A stretch of 64,000 nucleotides of DNA from Haemonchus contortus (taxonomy: Eukaryota; Nematoda; Chromadorea; Rhabditida; Trichostrongylidae). The notes under the pieces were generated by a model. That model worked only from the letters and a program-made list of their open reading frames with translations. It was not told where the DNA came from and searched no databases. The first letter of the stretch is position 1. Each line of letters begins with the position of its first letter. Below, one piece after another: positions 1 through 10,892 of this stretch. The stretch covers positions 8,938,374 through 9,002,373 of the forward strand of contig LS997567.1 in the NCBI GenBank assembly GCA_000469685.2. The letters are read 5' to 3'. Position numbers and translations under genes: made by a program.

Positions 1-151
1 TTGCCACTACATCACCTCAACTCGAACAAATAAATAGGCAGGTTAACAAGGAACTGAGCTCCAGAGTCTCTTCTGCTTTCTCATGTTTTCAAAATACATA
101 TTTCGTGCGAAATATTCGTTAAAACAATAGAAGTCCAACGGGTTGACTCAC

Positions 152-268
152 TCGCGCTTTTCGACGCTGTTTCGAGGGCAGCTGGGAACCAGTTGCCTTC
201 CGAAGCTTGATTAAGCACGCCAACACCAGTGCCGGTCAGTTGTAGTGCGCCTTGAGCGAGTTGATACA
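152..268 (-). CDS. Internal exon of an unrecognised host gene
   Basis: A 117-base open segment on the minus strand is bounded by a canonical acceptor (TTTCAG, last base 269) and a consensus donor (GTGAGT, starting at 151). It starts and ends in the same phase, so it encodes 38 whole residues plus split codons and would keep frame if skipped. The peptide begins YQLAQGALQLTGTG and runs on through GNWFPAALETA: a glycine/alanine-rich segment without stops, cysteines or low complexity. I do not recognise the family. Neighbouring exons would lie left of the window, or to the right at higher coordinates where I found none. The evidence is splice signals plus an unusually protein-like composition; it could still be a chance open frame. 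Confidence 0.4.
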
Positions 269-2680
269 CTGAAATCCTTGACATTCTTTCACGAAAAAAA
301 AAGAACTATTTACAAAACATTCTAATATCTAACCAAGTTTACGCAGAGAAACATTATTTCTTCTCCTTTTCTTGAAAAAAAAACGCAATCCATATTAAAA
401 TTAGCTTCCCGGAAGATTTACGACAAAGACAGACCTCAGCATAGATGCTCTATTTATCAGTTGATTCGGGCTACGCAATTACACTTCATACATTTTTAAT
501 TATGGCAAATAGATTCAGATTGTGCGCACAGGGTTCTTGAATTTTCTAGAAGGTGCTAGTATAAGTAGGAAACGAATTAGAGCAATCTACATGGAAGCTG
601 AGAAACATTTCTTCACTGTTTCCAATTTGCGCATAGCCGTTCTTTTAAAAGGCATCCGAATGAAGCTTTTCATCAAGGAAATCTTGGGTATGAATCGCAG
701 AGAACTAAGCATAAAATTCCAGAAGCAGCCCCTAAAAAAATTTGGTTACACTGTATCGCTCTGTAGAATCTAATGTATCATTTTCGATCAAACTAGCTGT
801 CATGGCGCGGCGCAGCAGCTAGCAAATCGCCTAATCTTTTAGATCATTTATTTCAACTGGATTCCAATCGTCCGCAGCGGGCAATTGACATGAAACTATG
901 ACAACGACAGCCCTTCAAGGAAAAAGCTGGCGTTTTGTCAATGTCATGGTGTTCATTCTGTTGAACAGAATAGCATTGTGTCAAATAGTTGCCGGTTGTT
1001 TTTCGGTCGTAGATCACCGCCTACTTATTAAAATTTTTACCCCCCCCCCCCCCCGACCGTGACGCCATTTCCACAGACGTCCTCTTCTGGTATATTTACA
1101 GAAATCAAAAATCTCTTACGCTGTCCGATCTGTGACAATGCACCGAGGGCTCCCGGTGCTGCAGCCGATCCTGCACTCGCAGCTCCTGAAATGTTCTTCA
1201 TTCAAGCTGACACTCTTCAACAGATTCAGACAAAGAAGGTATTCAGCATAGAGGCCGTTCCCTCGTGCTAGGTAGCGCGAGACGGATTTCAAACGGCAAC
1301 ATCGTCCACACCATTGTTTACAACTTTCACTTGACGGATTCGGATGAAGGAAGAAACGTGGGATGACCGCTTTCATGACCTACCTCCGAGCGCTGGACCG
1401 AGACCTGACCCCAGTAAGGATGTGGCTATGGAAGCGATCTCAGCAAATTGGCCATTCGCGAAGTGTAAGAATGAACAGAATACCAAAATAAGTCGCATAT
1501 CTAAAAAAAGCACACCGAACCGCTATCATAGAATTGTTGCGGAGATCGCAGTATTATAAGTGCGAGCAGAAGAAACTGCAAAATGAATTGCAGAAGAGAG
1601 AGCACAGTAAGGAGTGGAGGGTGGAACTGAATACGATCAACATCACGGACTCCCTTGAGAAGGAACCGTTTCAACACATAGACAATGTGTAGAGAGGAGA
1701 AAAAAATCGCGGGAAACAGCACTAATTGGTTAGAAAGACTGAAATGAGTTGTTTTGATAGATTCGTGATCTGATTCGATGGTCCAAAGAAGTCTAAAACT
1801 TTTGAGGATCCAATCTTAGAGCTGTGGATCGATTATACCCGACCACATTATGGCTAACAGTCCGGCGGATAAGCTCGAGCGATTGACGAGGCTTTCCCAG
1901 TTGTTCGCGCCGCCTCCTCCTTGGCCTGGTGGTACCAAATCAGGTTCTCCCTGTGGAAAGCAGTCCGCAACCAGAGGGGCGAGCGTCCGCGCAGATTCCG
2001 AATAGCAAAACTGTTCCGAATAGCGCGACGCAGACATCATTCTAGCCCAGCTCCAGGTTTTGCAAATTTACTTTGCATGCGCGAGCCCCAGTAGATCATA
2101 TAATCTAAGCCAACGGGCTTATGATAGTATTGACTATTCTATCGGAACTCATACTAATAACCTGGCGCCGAGACTTCAGTACCTTGGTTCCAACCTACTA
2201 ATTTGAATAAAGATAGAAAATATTGAGGTGGGGACCAGGAAAGAAGAGTAGAAGTATTAACTAAGTCGATAATCTTCCCTTTGCTCCCATTCATTACCAC
2301 TTCTAATATACTAATTAGTTATTTACTTACTTAATATACACGCAAAGGTGCGCTTCAGTAGCAAACAAGGGAAAGAAACCAGTTACAAATTCACACAGCC
2401 AAAAGTCAAAGAAAGAAACGCACCATAAGAAACACAATACTATACGAGGATGCTCTCCTGGCTCTACAACTCTAGAAATCCTGTGTGCCTAATAAAGCAA
2501 AAAGGTCTAACTTCTCCAGTTTCTTTTGAACGTATAGGTACTTCGCGCGCGCCTTTCGCAGTTCTAATGGTAACAGCCAAAGTCATCTCGCTCCACCTAA
2601 GGAAAGCGAGTGGCACACACCAGAGCGATGATTTTTGTTCAGTTTAGGGCGTTATAGAGATAACGACGTGGTACGACCTC
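269..2680. other. No gene recognised; AT-rich intergenic or intronic DNA
   Basis: Both strands contain only short frames (up to about 85 codons) with no recognisable motif or splice context. The one distinctive item is a run of 15 C at 1040-1054. If the exon at 152-268 is real, part of this stretch may be its upstream intron. Confidence 0.5.
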
Positions 2681-2684
2681 TCTC

Positions 2685-2699
2685 GGTTTAATTACCCAA
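2685..2699 (+). other. 15-base match to the 5' end of the SL1 spliced leader
   Basis: The sequence GGTTTAATTACCCAA equals the first 15 bases of the nematode SL1 trans-spliced leader. The rest of SL1 does not follow, and the downstream sequence is not SL RNA-like, so this is not an SL RNA gene. It lies immediately beside the 3' end of a decayed minus-strand LINE. It may be a relic of a trans-spliced mRNA that was reverse transcribed, or chance. Confidence 0.3.
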
Positions 2700-3990
2700 T
2701 ATGTATTATTCTTGCTCGATCATAACTTAAGTCCGCCTTTCAACATTTTGAAACAGAACACCATATCAATAAACACTTTTCTGTGCAATAACGTTTCAAG
2801 TATGAAGCGATGCAACCGGTCATCATATCCGGATAAAGATTGTGGGTATGCTTTGGCGAGATAGCATCTATACAATAATATTCTCGCGAAAGTCTGTTGA
2901 ACTCTTTCAATTTTCGCCTAAACGCTCTTAGTATGAGGGTTCCACATTTGTGAACCGTATTCTAGCATAGGAACAACAAACCCCTTCTAGAGCCCTAACA
3001 AATTGAAAGCATCGTTGTATCGACCATTTCTACGAATGGCAAAAAATTCGAACGAATACATCGATGTGGTGCGAACAATCCAAGTTGAAACTAATAACAA
3101 ACCCAAGGTCACGAACTTCTTAGAGGTATTTAGTGAAATGATGTTGACTGTATGGTTTGCTATGGCTTCACCCAAATGAAGTCAGATGTTTTCGTAAAGT
3201 TCAAAGGAATTCTCCAAGCAGTAGCCCACTTCACCATGTTACGAATAGATTGGGTTAGGGCCTGGTGTACTCGATCATGATTATCATTGCTGTAAATGCC
3301 ATATATTTTAATGTCATCGGCATACGTTTTCACTTTGATCGAAGGGTTTGTATTGAGATGGAAGGTAAGTCGTGCGTACGGTACAAATAACAAAGGAGAC
3401 AATACGCATCATTGCGGAGACCGCTGATGCAGGGAAACATCTGTGAAAAACTATTACCCACTCTGACACACATATGCCTATCTTTCAAGTAAGACTGTAT
3501 TCAGTCAAGAATACAGCCTTCGATTCCTAATTGGTAAAGTTTGAAAAGAGGCTTTTCATGATCCACTCGCCTTGGACAAACCGAAATAAATAATATCTAT
3601 ACACTTCTCCTCGCTAATAGTTAAATTCCAATAAAATATGCAATCTGCCATCAGTGAACCTGTGGAAGCGCTGCCAAAGAGAAACGGTGCTGTTTTACAT
3701 GTATGAAATTGTTTCTCATCTTGTGAGAAACAATTTTGTCGTATAGTATTTTTCCAGGGTATTGGTAGGTGGCGCAGTAATACCTATGGGTCGCAAAAAA
3801 CATAGTAGTTTTGGTTCAGTTATTTTAAGTATAGCGGTGACGATAGATACTTTCCAGCTGGAGAAGACCTCGCTACATATTAGAGATGTATTAAGCATCA
3901 CACAGTTAGGTTCACTCAACGATGAGGCGCAGTTCTTGTGAACGATTTGATGAATACCATCAAAAGGTAACGAAGTGGAGGTTTCCAGTC
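2700..3990 (-). mobile_element. Decayed CR1/Jockey-group LINE, reverse transcriptase C-terminal half
   Basis: Minus-strand fragments in several frames add up to the second half of a CR1/Jockey-type reverse transcriptase. From 5' to 3' they are: a segment with EVFSSWKVSIVT and a proline-rich RPIGITAP (about 3919-3716), corresponding to the finger region before the conserved NYRPIS-like motif; the polymerase box YADDIKIYG with the following SIRNMVKWA thumb region (about 3402-3160); and a C-terminal part with LEYGS-like and WNPHTKS motifs and a YDDRLHRFILE segment (about 2990-2720), typical of the region after the thumb in CR1 elements. Frameshifts and stops separate all blocks, so it is dead. 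No 3' tail repeat is evident. Confidence 0.7.
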
Positions 3991-3999
3991 TGTAATGTA

Positions 4000-5800
4000 T
4001 GTATGTATAATGTATAAGCTTCCTGGGAAGTTATCACACTTTGAATAAAGGTTCCGAGAGCTCATAGCTCTAGAAGCTACTGCAGTGTTAGCGTCTGTTC
4101 TTGAGACAAAAACAGATGAAATAAATTGCGAAGGGCTCCTGTTTTCTGAGGATCAGTCAGGAACCTTCTGCCGTTTTCATCTTGAAAAAAATTATGCATG
4201 GGTGTGGCTTAATCTTATACCTGATCAATGCAAAATGAGCTTTCTTACGAAAGCTATCCCAGGCTCACTTCTCTATATAGGTTAGAAATCTACGCAAATG
4301 ATAATCGAGCTCTTTACAAACCTTTTTGTACTGAAAAATCCGTGAAGGATAGCCTTGTGACATGTTATAAAGCCGGGATTTTCAAGGCAATGAATTTTGG
4401 ATACGTTCCGAATATTGCAATGAGAGCCTTCTGTAACTTTGATCTTTCAAGCACTCAAAGGCGAAGTTCACGATAATTCTAAGGTATCTAGCTTAAGTGA
4501 AATAATGGAAGTTATGGTGCAGAAAAGTGCAGAACTGGCGAAGAATGCAGGATATCGGTGGATTCTAAGATGTATTATCCAGATTGATAAGAGAGGGGGT
4601 TTTACGAGATCATGTGTTTTTAACCCCCATGTGCCTCCCACATCGACGTACTATCACCTCATTTTGAATGTGCAGCCTTGGCAGAGCCGTCATAACACGG
4701 CCTCTTTTGAGTGTGTAAGACCTCTAATTTGGGGACCTTCGTATCGGATCGTCGAGGTCCTCCTTCGGCCCGACAATTTCTCCCGTACTATGCTTCTGAG
4801 CCACAGATTCATTCTGGAAAGAGTTTTGGAAGCTATTTATATCGCAAAATGTGCAATCAGGACCAACTGTCGGAAGTCAAGACGGATACTGTTACAGTTA
4901 GGGTATTAGGCCATGCAACATACGGAGCCCTTCTATGTGTAGTATATACTTTATTTGACCAGCACTATAGAAAAATTTGTACGAAAGAATGACCCGGATC
5001 AGCCGTGTATGTGGCTTACTTTATGATTGAAAAATTAGTTAGCTGAATGGTAAGGTTATGACGGCATGAATACGTTTTGATAGGTGTTTATACCATTGCC
5101 TTCATCCCTACCGTATGCAAGCTGTTTGAACTTTGCACATTATTGGGGTCACTACCCGAAAATTTTCCCCGAACTCACACGGCAAACGTCAGTAGCTACC
5201 GTACCCTTCCACTGGAATGCAATCTTTTTTTACATAGCGCGCGATTGGGATCGCTTGATCGCGATTTTCGTGGAAAAGATACCACACCTCTTGTCTAGTA
5301 TGACTCAGGTCAGAAACTTCATCTCACCATGTCAAATCAGCAGGTTATCTACAATATCCTTATTTCAAAGTAGACCATGAACGAATTTCTATTTTCAGAG
5401 GCCCCATCAAGGTTCGATTAGAAACCGATTTTTCCAATCACTTCTGCTTTTGCCTGTCTGACTTCGGCCAGCCATGCATATAATTTACTATAAAGCTGAA
5501 TATTCCGATTGCTTCCATTCTAGGTGAACAATTGAAAGCATAGATTTTATGGAGAACAAGCAAGTCTGTCTTCTTACTTTTATGAGATATTCTATCATTG
5601 AGACAGTGAAATGAGACAGCTTTTATCCTTTCGTAAGTAATGTACATATGTTATATGTTTGCCCTTCAGTATTGTAAATACCTACTACACACATACGATG
5701 CGCTCTTGTCTGTATGTCTGCCACATTATTTGGTAATATCTGGAGGAGTGGGACCTCCACCGGAGTAAGCCGCTCACGAGCAGAATTCTCCTACTCGGTG
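4000..5800. other. No recognised gene; one 156-codon unassigned frame
   Basis: The longest open frame (plus, 4439-4909, opening with TTG) shows no motif I can name and has no splice or promoter context. Shorter overlapping frames around 5077-5380 are likewise unassigned. The stretch is probably intergenic sequence or eroded repeat. Confidence 0.4.
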
Positions 5801-6050
5801 GGGGACGGAACATTCATCCAGAACTGGATGGACGCGGCAAAGTTCGTGACGTTTAGGACGACTTTGGCACCTATCCTCGGGGCGCAAACTTGAAGCGGAG
5901 TATATTAGTATGGTCAGATAATCCTACTTATCGACTCTACTTCGAATTTGGGTCCCAATGATAAGCGCTAAAGTCGTTCGAAACGCCACGGATTTCGCAG
6001 CGCGATTTGCCGCGTCCACCCAGTTTTGGGTGAATGTACCCATACCCCTA
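5801..6050. mobile_element. MITE V copy 1 (hairpin element)
   Basis: Near-palindromic unit. The left arm carries CCAGAACTGGATGGACGCGG followed by a GCGCAAACTTGAAG core; the right arm carries the complement, with CCCAATGATAAGCGCTAAAG, then GCCGCGTCCACCCAG and GGGTGAATGTACCC at the end. The arms meet at a short centre near 5920. One terminus reads GGGGACGGAACATTCA and the other TGAATGTACCCATACCCC. No coding capacity. Sister copies lie at nine other places in this window. Confidence 0.85.
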
Positions 6051-7005
6051 CTCGGTTTCACAACAGCCCAGAATCCGATAGAAACGAGGAGAGGAAACGG
6101 TATTCTCTGCACAAATCCATAATTCGATTCCCTCGAGGAACACATTCTTGGAGACGGAACTCTGATCATAAGTTACAACTCTGGAGACGAGTTTTTTTGC
6201 TGTAAGGTGTGCGTTAGCGTCATCATCGTCATCATCATCATTGCGAGAACGAGCAGTCTGCCAACTATGCGTGAGTTTGATTTTCTTCTGATGAGCATTT
6301 TTTTTTCCAATTTGTGGTTTAGGGATGGGGGACTCTTATACCGAGTAGCAGAAATGAACTCTGTTATCGAATTTAAAAATTTGAAGATTCGCAAAAATTG
6401 GGAATTCTAACTTGACGAATCTCTATCTGCATTATCCCGCTCATACAATATCGACCCTAATTATTTTTTAAAAAAATCACGGGAAAAACGCTGATGTGTG
6501 TTTTTACCTCTTTTTTGTTGTTAGGTAAGGTTTTTTTCCATACTATGTTAGACAGTTCGACTGAGCTCGTCGAGCTCTACTAAATGGTGTTCTGAAAAAG
6601 TGCAGAAGGTGAAATTTTATGCCCTCGGTCCCAAATTCCCTGGGGGCACGTCATTAGCAGCAACGTTCGCTTTAATTATAACCAGAAGGCATTCATTTTT
6701 ATTGGAAGTATCCAGAGAGTTGTAGAATAGCCATCATATTCCAAAACCAAAAAAAGTGGGCCTTCGCATTCCTCAGAACTGTTTATTATTGATCTTTCCT
6801 GTAAGGTGAGACAAAACGGCTGGGGTATGCTGTGGCATCTGGCGCACTATCGCCATCGCATGGTTCAGGATCGATCTCTGCCTTAGAAAACCAAACCTTT
6901 CATCCCTCTGGGATTGGATAATTGCTACCAGACTAGTCCGGGATGATGAAAGCACTGCATTGTACATCATCTCACCATCGCAATTCATTGCATCGGCCAT
7001 ATGCC
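6051..7005. other. No gene or named repeat recognised
   Basis: Only short unassigned frames. A small CAT-type triplet run occurs at about 6220-6240. Nothing else is supportable. Confidence 0.4.
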
Positions 7006-7009
7006 TGAA

Positions 7010-8278
7010 CCACCTGTCGTCCCGTTGATCATCGAGTTTCTTGAGCGAGAGTAGCCGAAGGATCGTGCTCGCTCGAGGAACACGAGGCAAAGCATTCCTC
7101 TCCTTCTGAGCTTGTGAAGAAGACTTAACACAGCGCAGACGACCGTCCGGTGTTATTTTGGTGGCCAATCAGTAAGCACACTAGGCCAACGGTCATCGCA
7201 GCATCGCATAGCGTGCTCGGCCCACATGATCTCCATCATTTGGCGAAGCGACGGCCTCTGAATTCCTCTTTGCAATTGCGTGTGTAGAAAACTTTCAAGC
7301 ATCGTCCTTTTCACAGAGCATTGAATCACGCTGACTGCATGCTCATTCTGTTTTCCAAGCAGAGTCCAAGTCTCGAAAAGGTGAGCGTGGAGCCAGATGT
7401 TCCTTCACCCGTCAGTAGTCCCTCAATATCCATAAATGCTCCACACGCGGCGCATTTCCTTCTGCTCAGCCCCGGAGCAAGGCGTTCTTATCTTGACTTC
7501 TCGACCAAGATAAACATAGATATAGCATCCACAGATATTCGTTCCGCTCACCGTTTAAATATCGATCCGTTTCTTATAAACATCGTCTTCGTTAATTTCA
7601 CTCTTAAGCCGATCTTTCCACAAGCACTGTCAGACTCGGCTAGCATTCGTTTCGCCTGTTCGGTGTTCGGCGTTATGAGCCCGATGTCATCTGCAAAGCG
7701 GAAATGGTGTAGGTTGCGACCGTCGACCTTTACTCCCATCCCTTCCCATTCCGTATGACGCAAGATGCTCTTGAGAACTGCACGGAAAAGTTTGGGCGAG
7801 ATGGTATCGCTCTACCGGACTTCTCTTCTCACGATCTTCTCTCATGATTTCTCACGGAGTGACGAGATCCTTGTCGTGAACATGTGTAGAGCTCACGATG
7901 CATCCTTATATATTGATTGGGAACACCCTGATTGCCCATGGCTTGGATTACCTCATTGTCTCGACGGTGTCAAAGGCTTCCTTCAAATCGATGGACGTAA
8001 GTCATATCGGCATTTCGTACTCTCGCGATACTCTAATGAGTCTTGTGACGGTGTTTATGTGATCGAGTGTACTGAACCCTTTCAGAACTCGGCTTGCACG
8101 CATGGCTGTCCTTTATCTGTATTCTGCCAATCCTGTCCTCCAAAGTTCGACATGCCATCGCGTCTATGAAGAATTGTACGCCTACCGAGAACGGGCGCCG
8201 TACAATTCTTCATGGACGTGATGGCATGTCGAATTTTGGATGGGACAACTTGAGGGGCGAAACATCCGTCTTGACTAA
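7010..8278 (-). mobile_element. RTE retrotransposon copy 1, 3' part (reverse transcriptase)
   Basis: Minus-strand remains of an RTE-clade LINE. The C-terminal motif [12 protein letters not shown] (here LDDQRDDR, near 7040) marks the 3' end, and the polymerase box HLRFADDIGLITPN lies at about 7680. The connection region MEWEGMGVKVDGR sits just 5' of it. The stretch around 8110-8235 has lost sequence and carries a 35-base inverted duplication of the segment encoding IRHAITSMKN. The copy stops abruptly at 8278, where a DNA transposon begins, and resumes in register at 10893. Both parts are therefore one insertion, split later. Many stops; not functional. Confidence 0.85.
8145..8235. repeat. Inverted duplication (hairpin) inside RTE copy 1
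   Basis: The 35-base segment 8145-8179 reappears inverted at 8201-8235 with few mismatches and a 21-base loop. Both arms derive from the same RTE codons (IRHAITSMKNCT region). The adjacent RTE sequence is missing, as expected for a template-switch rearrangement. Confidence 0.8.
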
Positions 8279-8424
8279 CCAGGACAGGATCCCAAGTCTA
8301 AGTGAGCATTTGAAATGAGACCTACACCGCTGTGCGTGTTTTTGGATGCTGAGTTGAGATCTGCTTTGCAAATTTGCCAAGCGTTTCTCTGATTGGAGTA
8401 GTGAGGGTGGTTCCAGGGAACTTA

Positions 8425-9464
8425 ACATAAGAAAACTTATATTATATGGTCGTGCCTAGTTTCTCAACGGCAGCTTGGTGTGTAAGTAAAAGCGTGACGC
8501 TTCATGGATGAGAGGTTTGTAGGGGACGGAATTTCTGCATTATATAGAATTCTTCCCTCAGGGACTAAAAAATGCTCTTATGGTGATGCTGTCACGTTTT
8601 ATGAACTCTTGATGCTTCTGCTGATATTTATCCACATAAAGTAATACTTCAGGTTTACTCGCATGCCCATGCACTTTATATTCACAGTAGGATAACTTTT
8701 GCCACTTTATGATTAATTGTGATACTCTAGCACGAAATGCTTGAAACAAAGGATCCTTTCCTAATGGGAGCAACGGATGAAAAAGAACTCGTCACGGCTC
8801 ATTGCTTTACACTTACTAGCCCCAAATCAAAAGGAAAACAGAATTGTGTGGGGTGCCAAAATCACCCCGGTGAGTGCTTAAGTAGCCAGCGACATAACAT
8901 GAATAAAAGAGGAATTTCTCAAATCTAGCTGCGCAGAACTGAAGGTAGACAAGCCATAGTAAGCAAAGAACGGGATCTCGTGTGTACACGCAAAAGTTGA
9001 GATTATGAGCTATTTCATATGAGGTGGTGCGTTTAATCATATTTTTAAAAAGAAACAAGAAATGAGCTTCTATCGGTTGTATTAGCCTCGTGGTAGCCTC
9101 GAGCAGGGTGTCATTCCCTTCACCTGATTTTGTGGAGGTGATTCGCACTGAATAGCTTCCTGGTCTTTGAGTCCACTATCAACAGCGCCGGTTTTGGTGA
9201 GTCCGGAGCTGCTACACACCATCGCCCCCAATCTAGCATCAACACCCACTCTAGGATCATCGTTGCTCACCATATGCATTTTACTCGCCCAGAACTCCAA
9301 ATTTTGTGCACGGGGGGATCTCCCACTCGGTAACGGATAGGTAGGTAGAAGAAGGCATCAGCAAAGCATTAAATCCCACAAAATCCGAACCATAGCCTCT
9401 CGCCCATGAAGCGTCACGCATGCCACTAGACCGAGCCGCCGTTGAGGTACGAGGCACATCCATG
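8425..9464. other. Interior of transposon Q1, no gene recognised
   Basis: Short overlapping frames on both strands, up to about 110 codons, show no motif. It lies between the left inverted end of Q1 and the nested maT transposon. Confidence 0.4.
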
Positions 9465-9466
9465 TA

Positions 9467-10726
9467 CAGGGTGCGGCAAAAGTTCTGGCAATGGTAAATA
9501 CGATCGTAAAAACGGTCAAATCGATCGATACATGATACTACACCAACTGCATTTATTAACAGCTACATAGATCACAAAAACAACCTAGATCTCGAAATGG
9601 CCTCCTTTTGCGCGAATACAGGCTGAAATTCTCCTAGGAGATGCGTCGACGGCGGCACGGAGGTAGTCTTCGTCCGAATCCTCCCATGCTTCAACGGGGG
9701 TTGCACGTGGAGCATACAAACTTTTATGCCTAATAGAGCAGGCTTTCGTCTTAAGAACTGACCACGCGGAATGGTCCAATGGATTTGGAGCTGGATTGTT
9801 TGGGGGCCAATCGTCCGAGGAGATGAGGTCTGGGAAGTGCGTTCCGCACCAGTCCTGTACCACTTCGGACTTGTGTGCTGGAGTTGAGTCCTGCTGATAA
9901 GTCCATGTCCTATTGCCGGGAGGGATTTTGCCCAGGGGAGTACCTCCTTCTCTAACACGCCCTTCAAGTAGGTCTTGCTATCGACCTGACCCCTTTCTCC
10001 AAGAAAATCAGGGGCATTTTGCCGTCCGATGTGATTTCCCCAAAAACCATCAAGACTTGTGGTGTACAGATCGCTGAGCAATCCCTCCATGTCGGCTAGC
10101 TTCTGCAGGGCTTCCCGCTATCACCCCATCGTCTTGGGCGTTCAGGAATTGGTCTGCTGAAAATAGACATTCGTCAGGGAAAAGGATGGTGCTGTGCCGT
10201 GCCTGCGAAAATCGCTTTTAAATCCCCTTACATCTCTCTAGCCTAGTTTTCTTCACACGCCCTGTCAGCATGTGAGCTTTTCTGATCTTATAAGAGCAAG
10301 GTCGCTAACAGATCGAGCAGATATACCCACCTCAAAAGCCTTTTCTTCTTGGACCTACGAGGGTGGCGGCGGGTTTTCACGATCTCCTTTGTCGTTGCAC
10401 TCTTCAGTCTTCATCTTTTGGGCTTGTCCTCCATGGTTCCTGTCGTCTTGTACCTGTTGAGATTGTTGTTCACGGTTCTTAAGGAAATCTGGAGCTGTGT
10501 GAAGATTGTCTTTGCCGTGCATCCAGCCAGATGGAGGTGCAGGATGGAGGCTTGTTGGTCTTTGCTCGTCACCATTCTGTAAAATGGAATATTCAAGAAC
10601 GGCTCGTTCATGGAATGTATAAAAGAGGATTTGCAGTAAATAGTGGCACAGTTCCTGTCGAGATCGAAGGCTTCATTTTTTTATAGAGACTGAAACGACC
10701 TTTGCCAGAACTTTAGCCGCACCATG
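9467..10726 (-). mobile_element. maT-type IS630/Tc1/mariner transposon (complete ends, dead)
   Basis: A 1,260-base element flanked by TA (9465-9466 and 10727-10728). The left inverted end is CAGGGTGCGGCAAAAGTTCT; the right end, on the opposite strand, is CATGGTGCGGCTAAAGTTCT. Similarity extends over about 28 bases. It carries a broken minus-strand transposase with DD37D spacing. It lies wholly inside transposon Q1, so it arrived after Q1. Confidence 0.9.
9580..10600 (-). pseudogene. maT (DD37D) transposase, frameshifted
   Basis: The N-terminal helix-turn-helix domain reads HLHLAGCTAKTIFTQLQ then LRTVNNNLNRY (near 10580-10440). The first catalytic aspartate is in FPDECLF (near 10165), in another frame. 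The second lies in QQDSTPAHKS and the third in NPLDHSAW (about 9895-9770), with 37 residues between those two aspartates, the spacing that defines the maT group. The C-terminus ISACIRAKGGHFEI matches the usual end of these transposases. At least two frameshifts and several stops separate the blocks. The normal SPDLNPLD motif here reads NPAPNPLD. It would have cut and pasted DNA at TA sites when intact. Confidence 0.85.
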
Positions 10727-10892
10727 TAGTCTAAGTTTTCCTATGTCGAGCTCCATGAAACCACCCTTATAACTCCTTTTAGAGAGACGCTTGGCAATTT
10801 TGGAAAGCAGATTTGAACTCATCATCCAAACACACGTACAGCAATGTGGGTCTCATTTTAAATGGCCACTTCGACTTGGGATCCTTCCCTGG

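Larger units (their letters stand above)
8279..10892. mobile_element. DNA transposon Q1 with long TIRs and TAA target duplication
   Basis: The left end begins CCAGGACAGGATCCCAAGTC and the right end, read inward on the opposite strand, begins CCAGGGAAGGATCCCAAGTC. The inverted similarity continues for about 140 bases (8279-8420 against 10750-10892). The flanks are TAA (8276-8278) and TAA (10893-10895), and the RTE reading register is continuous across the two flanks when the insert is removed. The interior holds no recognisable transposase of its own family, only a nested maT element, so it looks non-autonomous. A 3-base target duplication is compatible with PIF/Harbinger or CACTA; the terminal bases do not settle which. 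A relative occupies 31886-36908. Confidence 0.8.

Noticed and set aside
2685..2720. An SL RNA gene
   Set aside because: The match to SL1 stops after 15 bases and no SL RNA body follows.
4439..4909. A 156-codon plus-strand frame
   Set aside because: It opens with TTG, has no motif or splice context and overlaps other frames of similar length; it was not called a gene.
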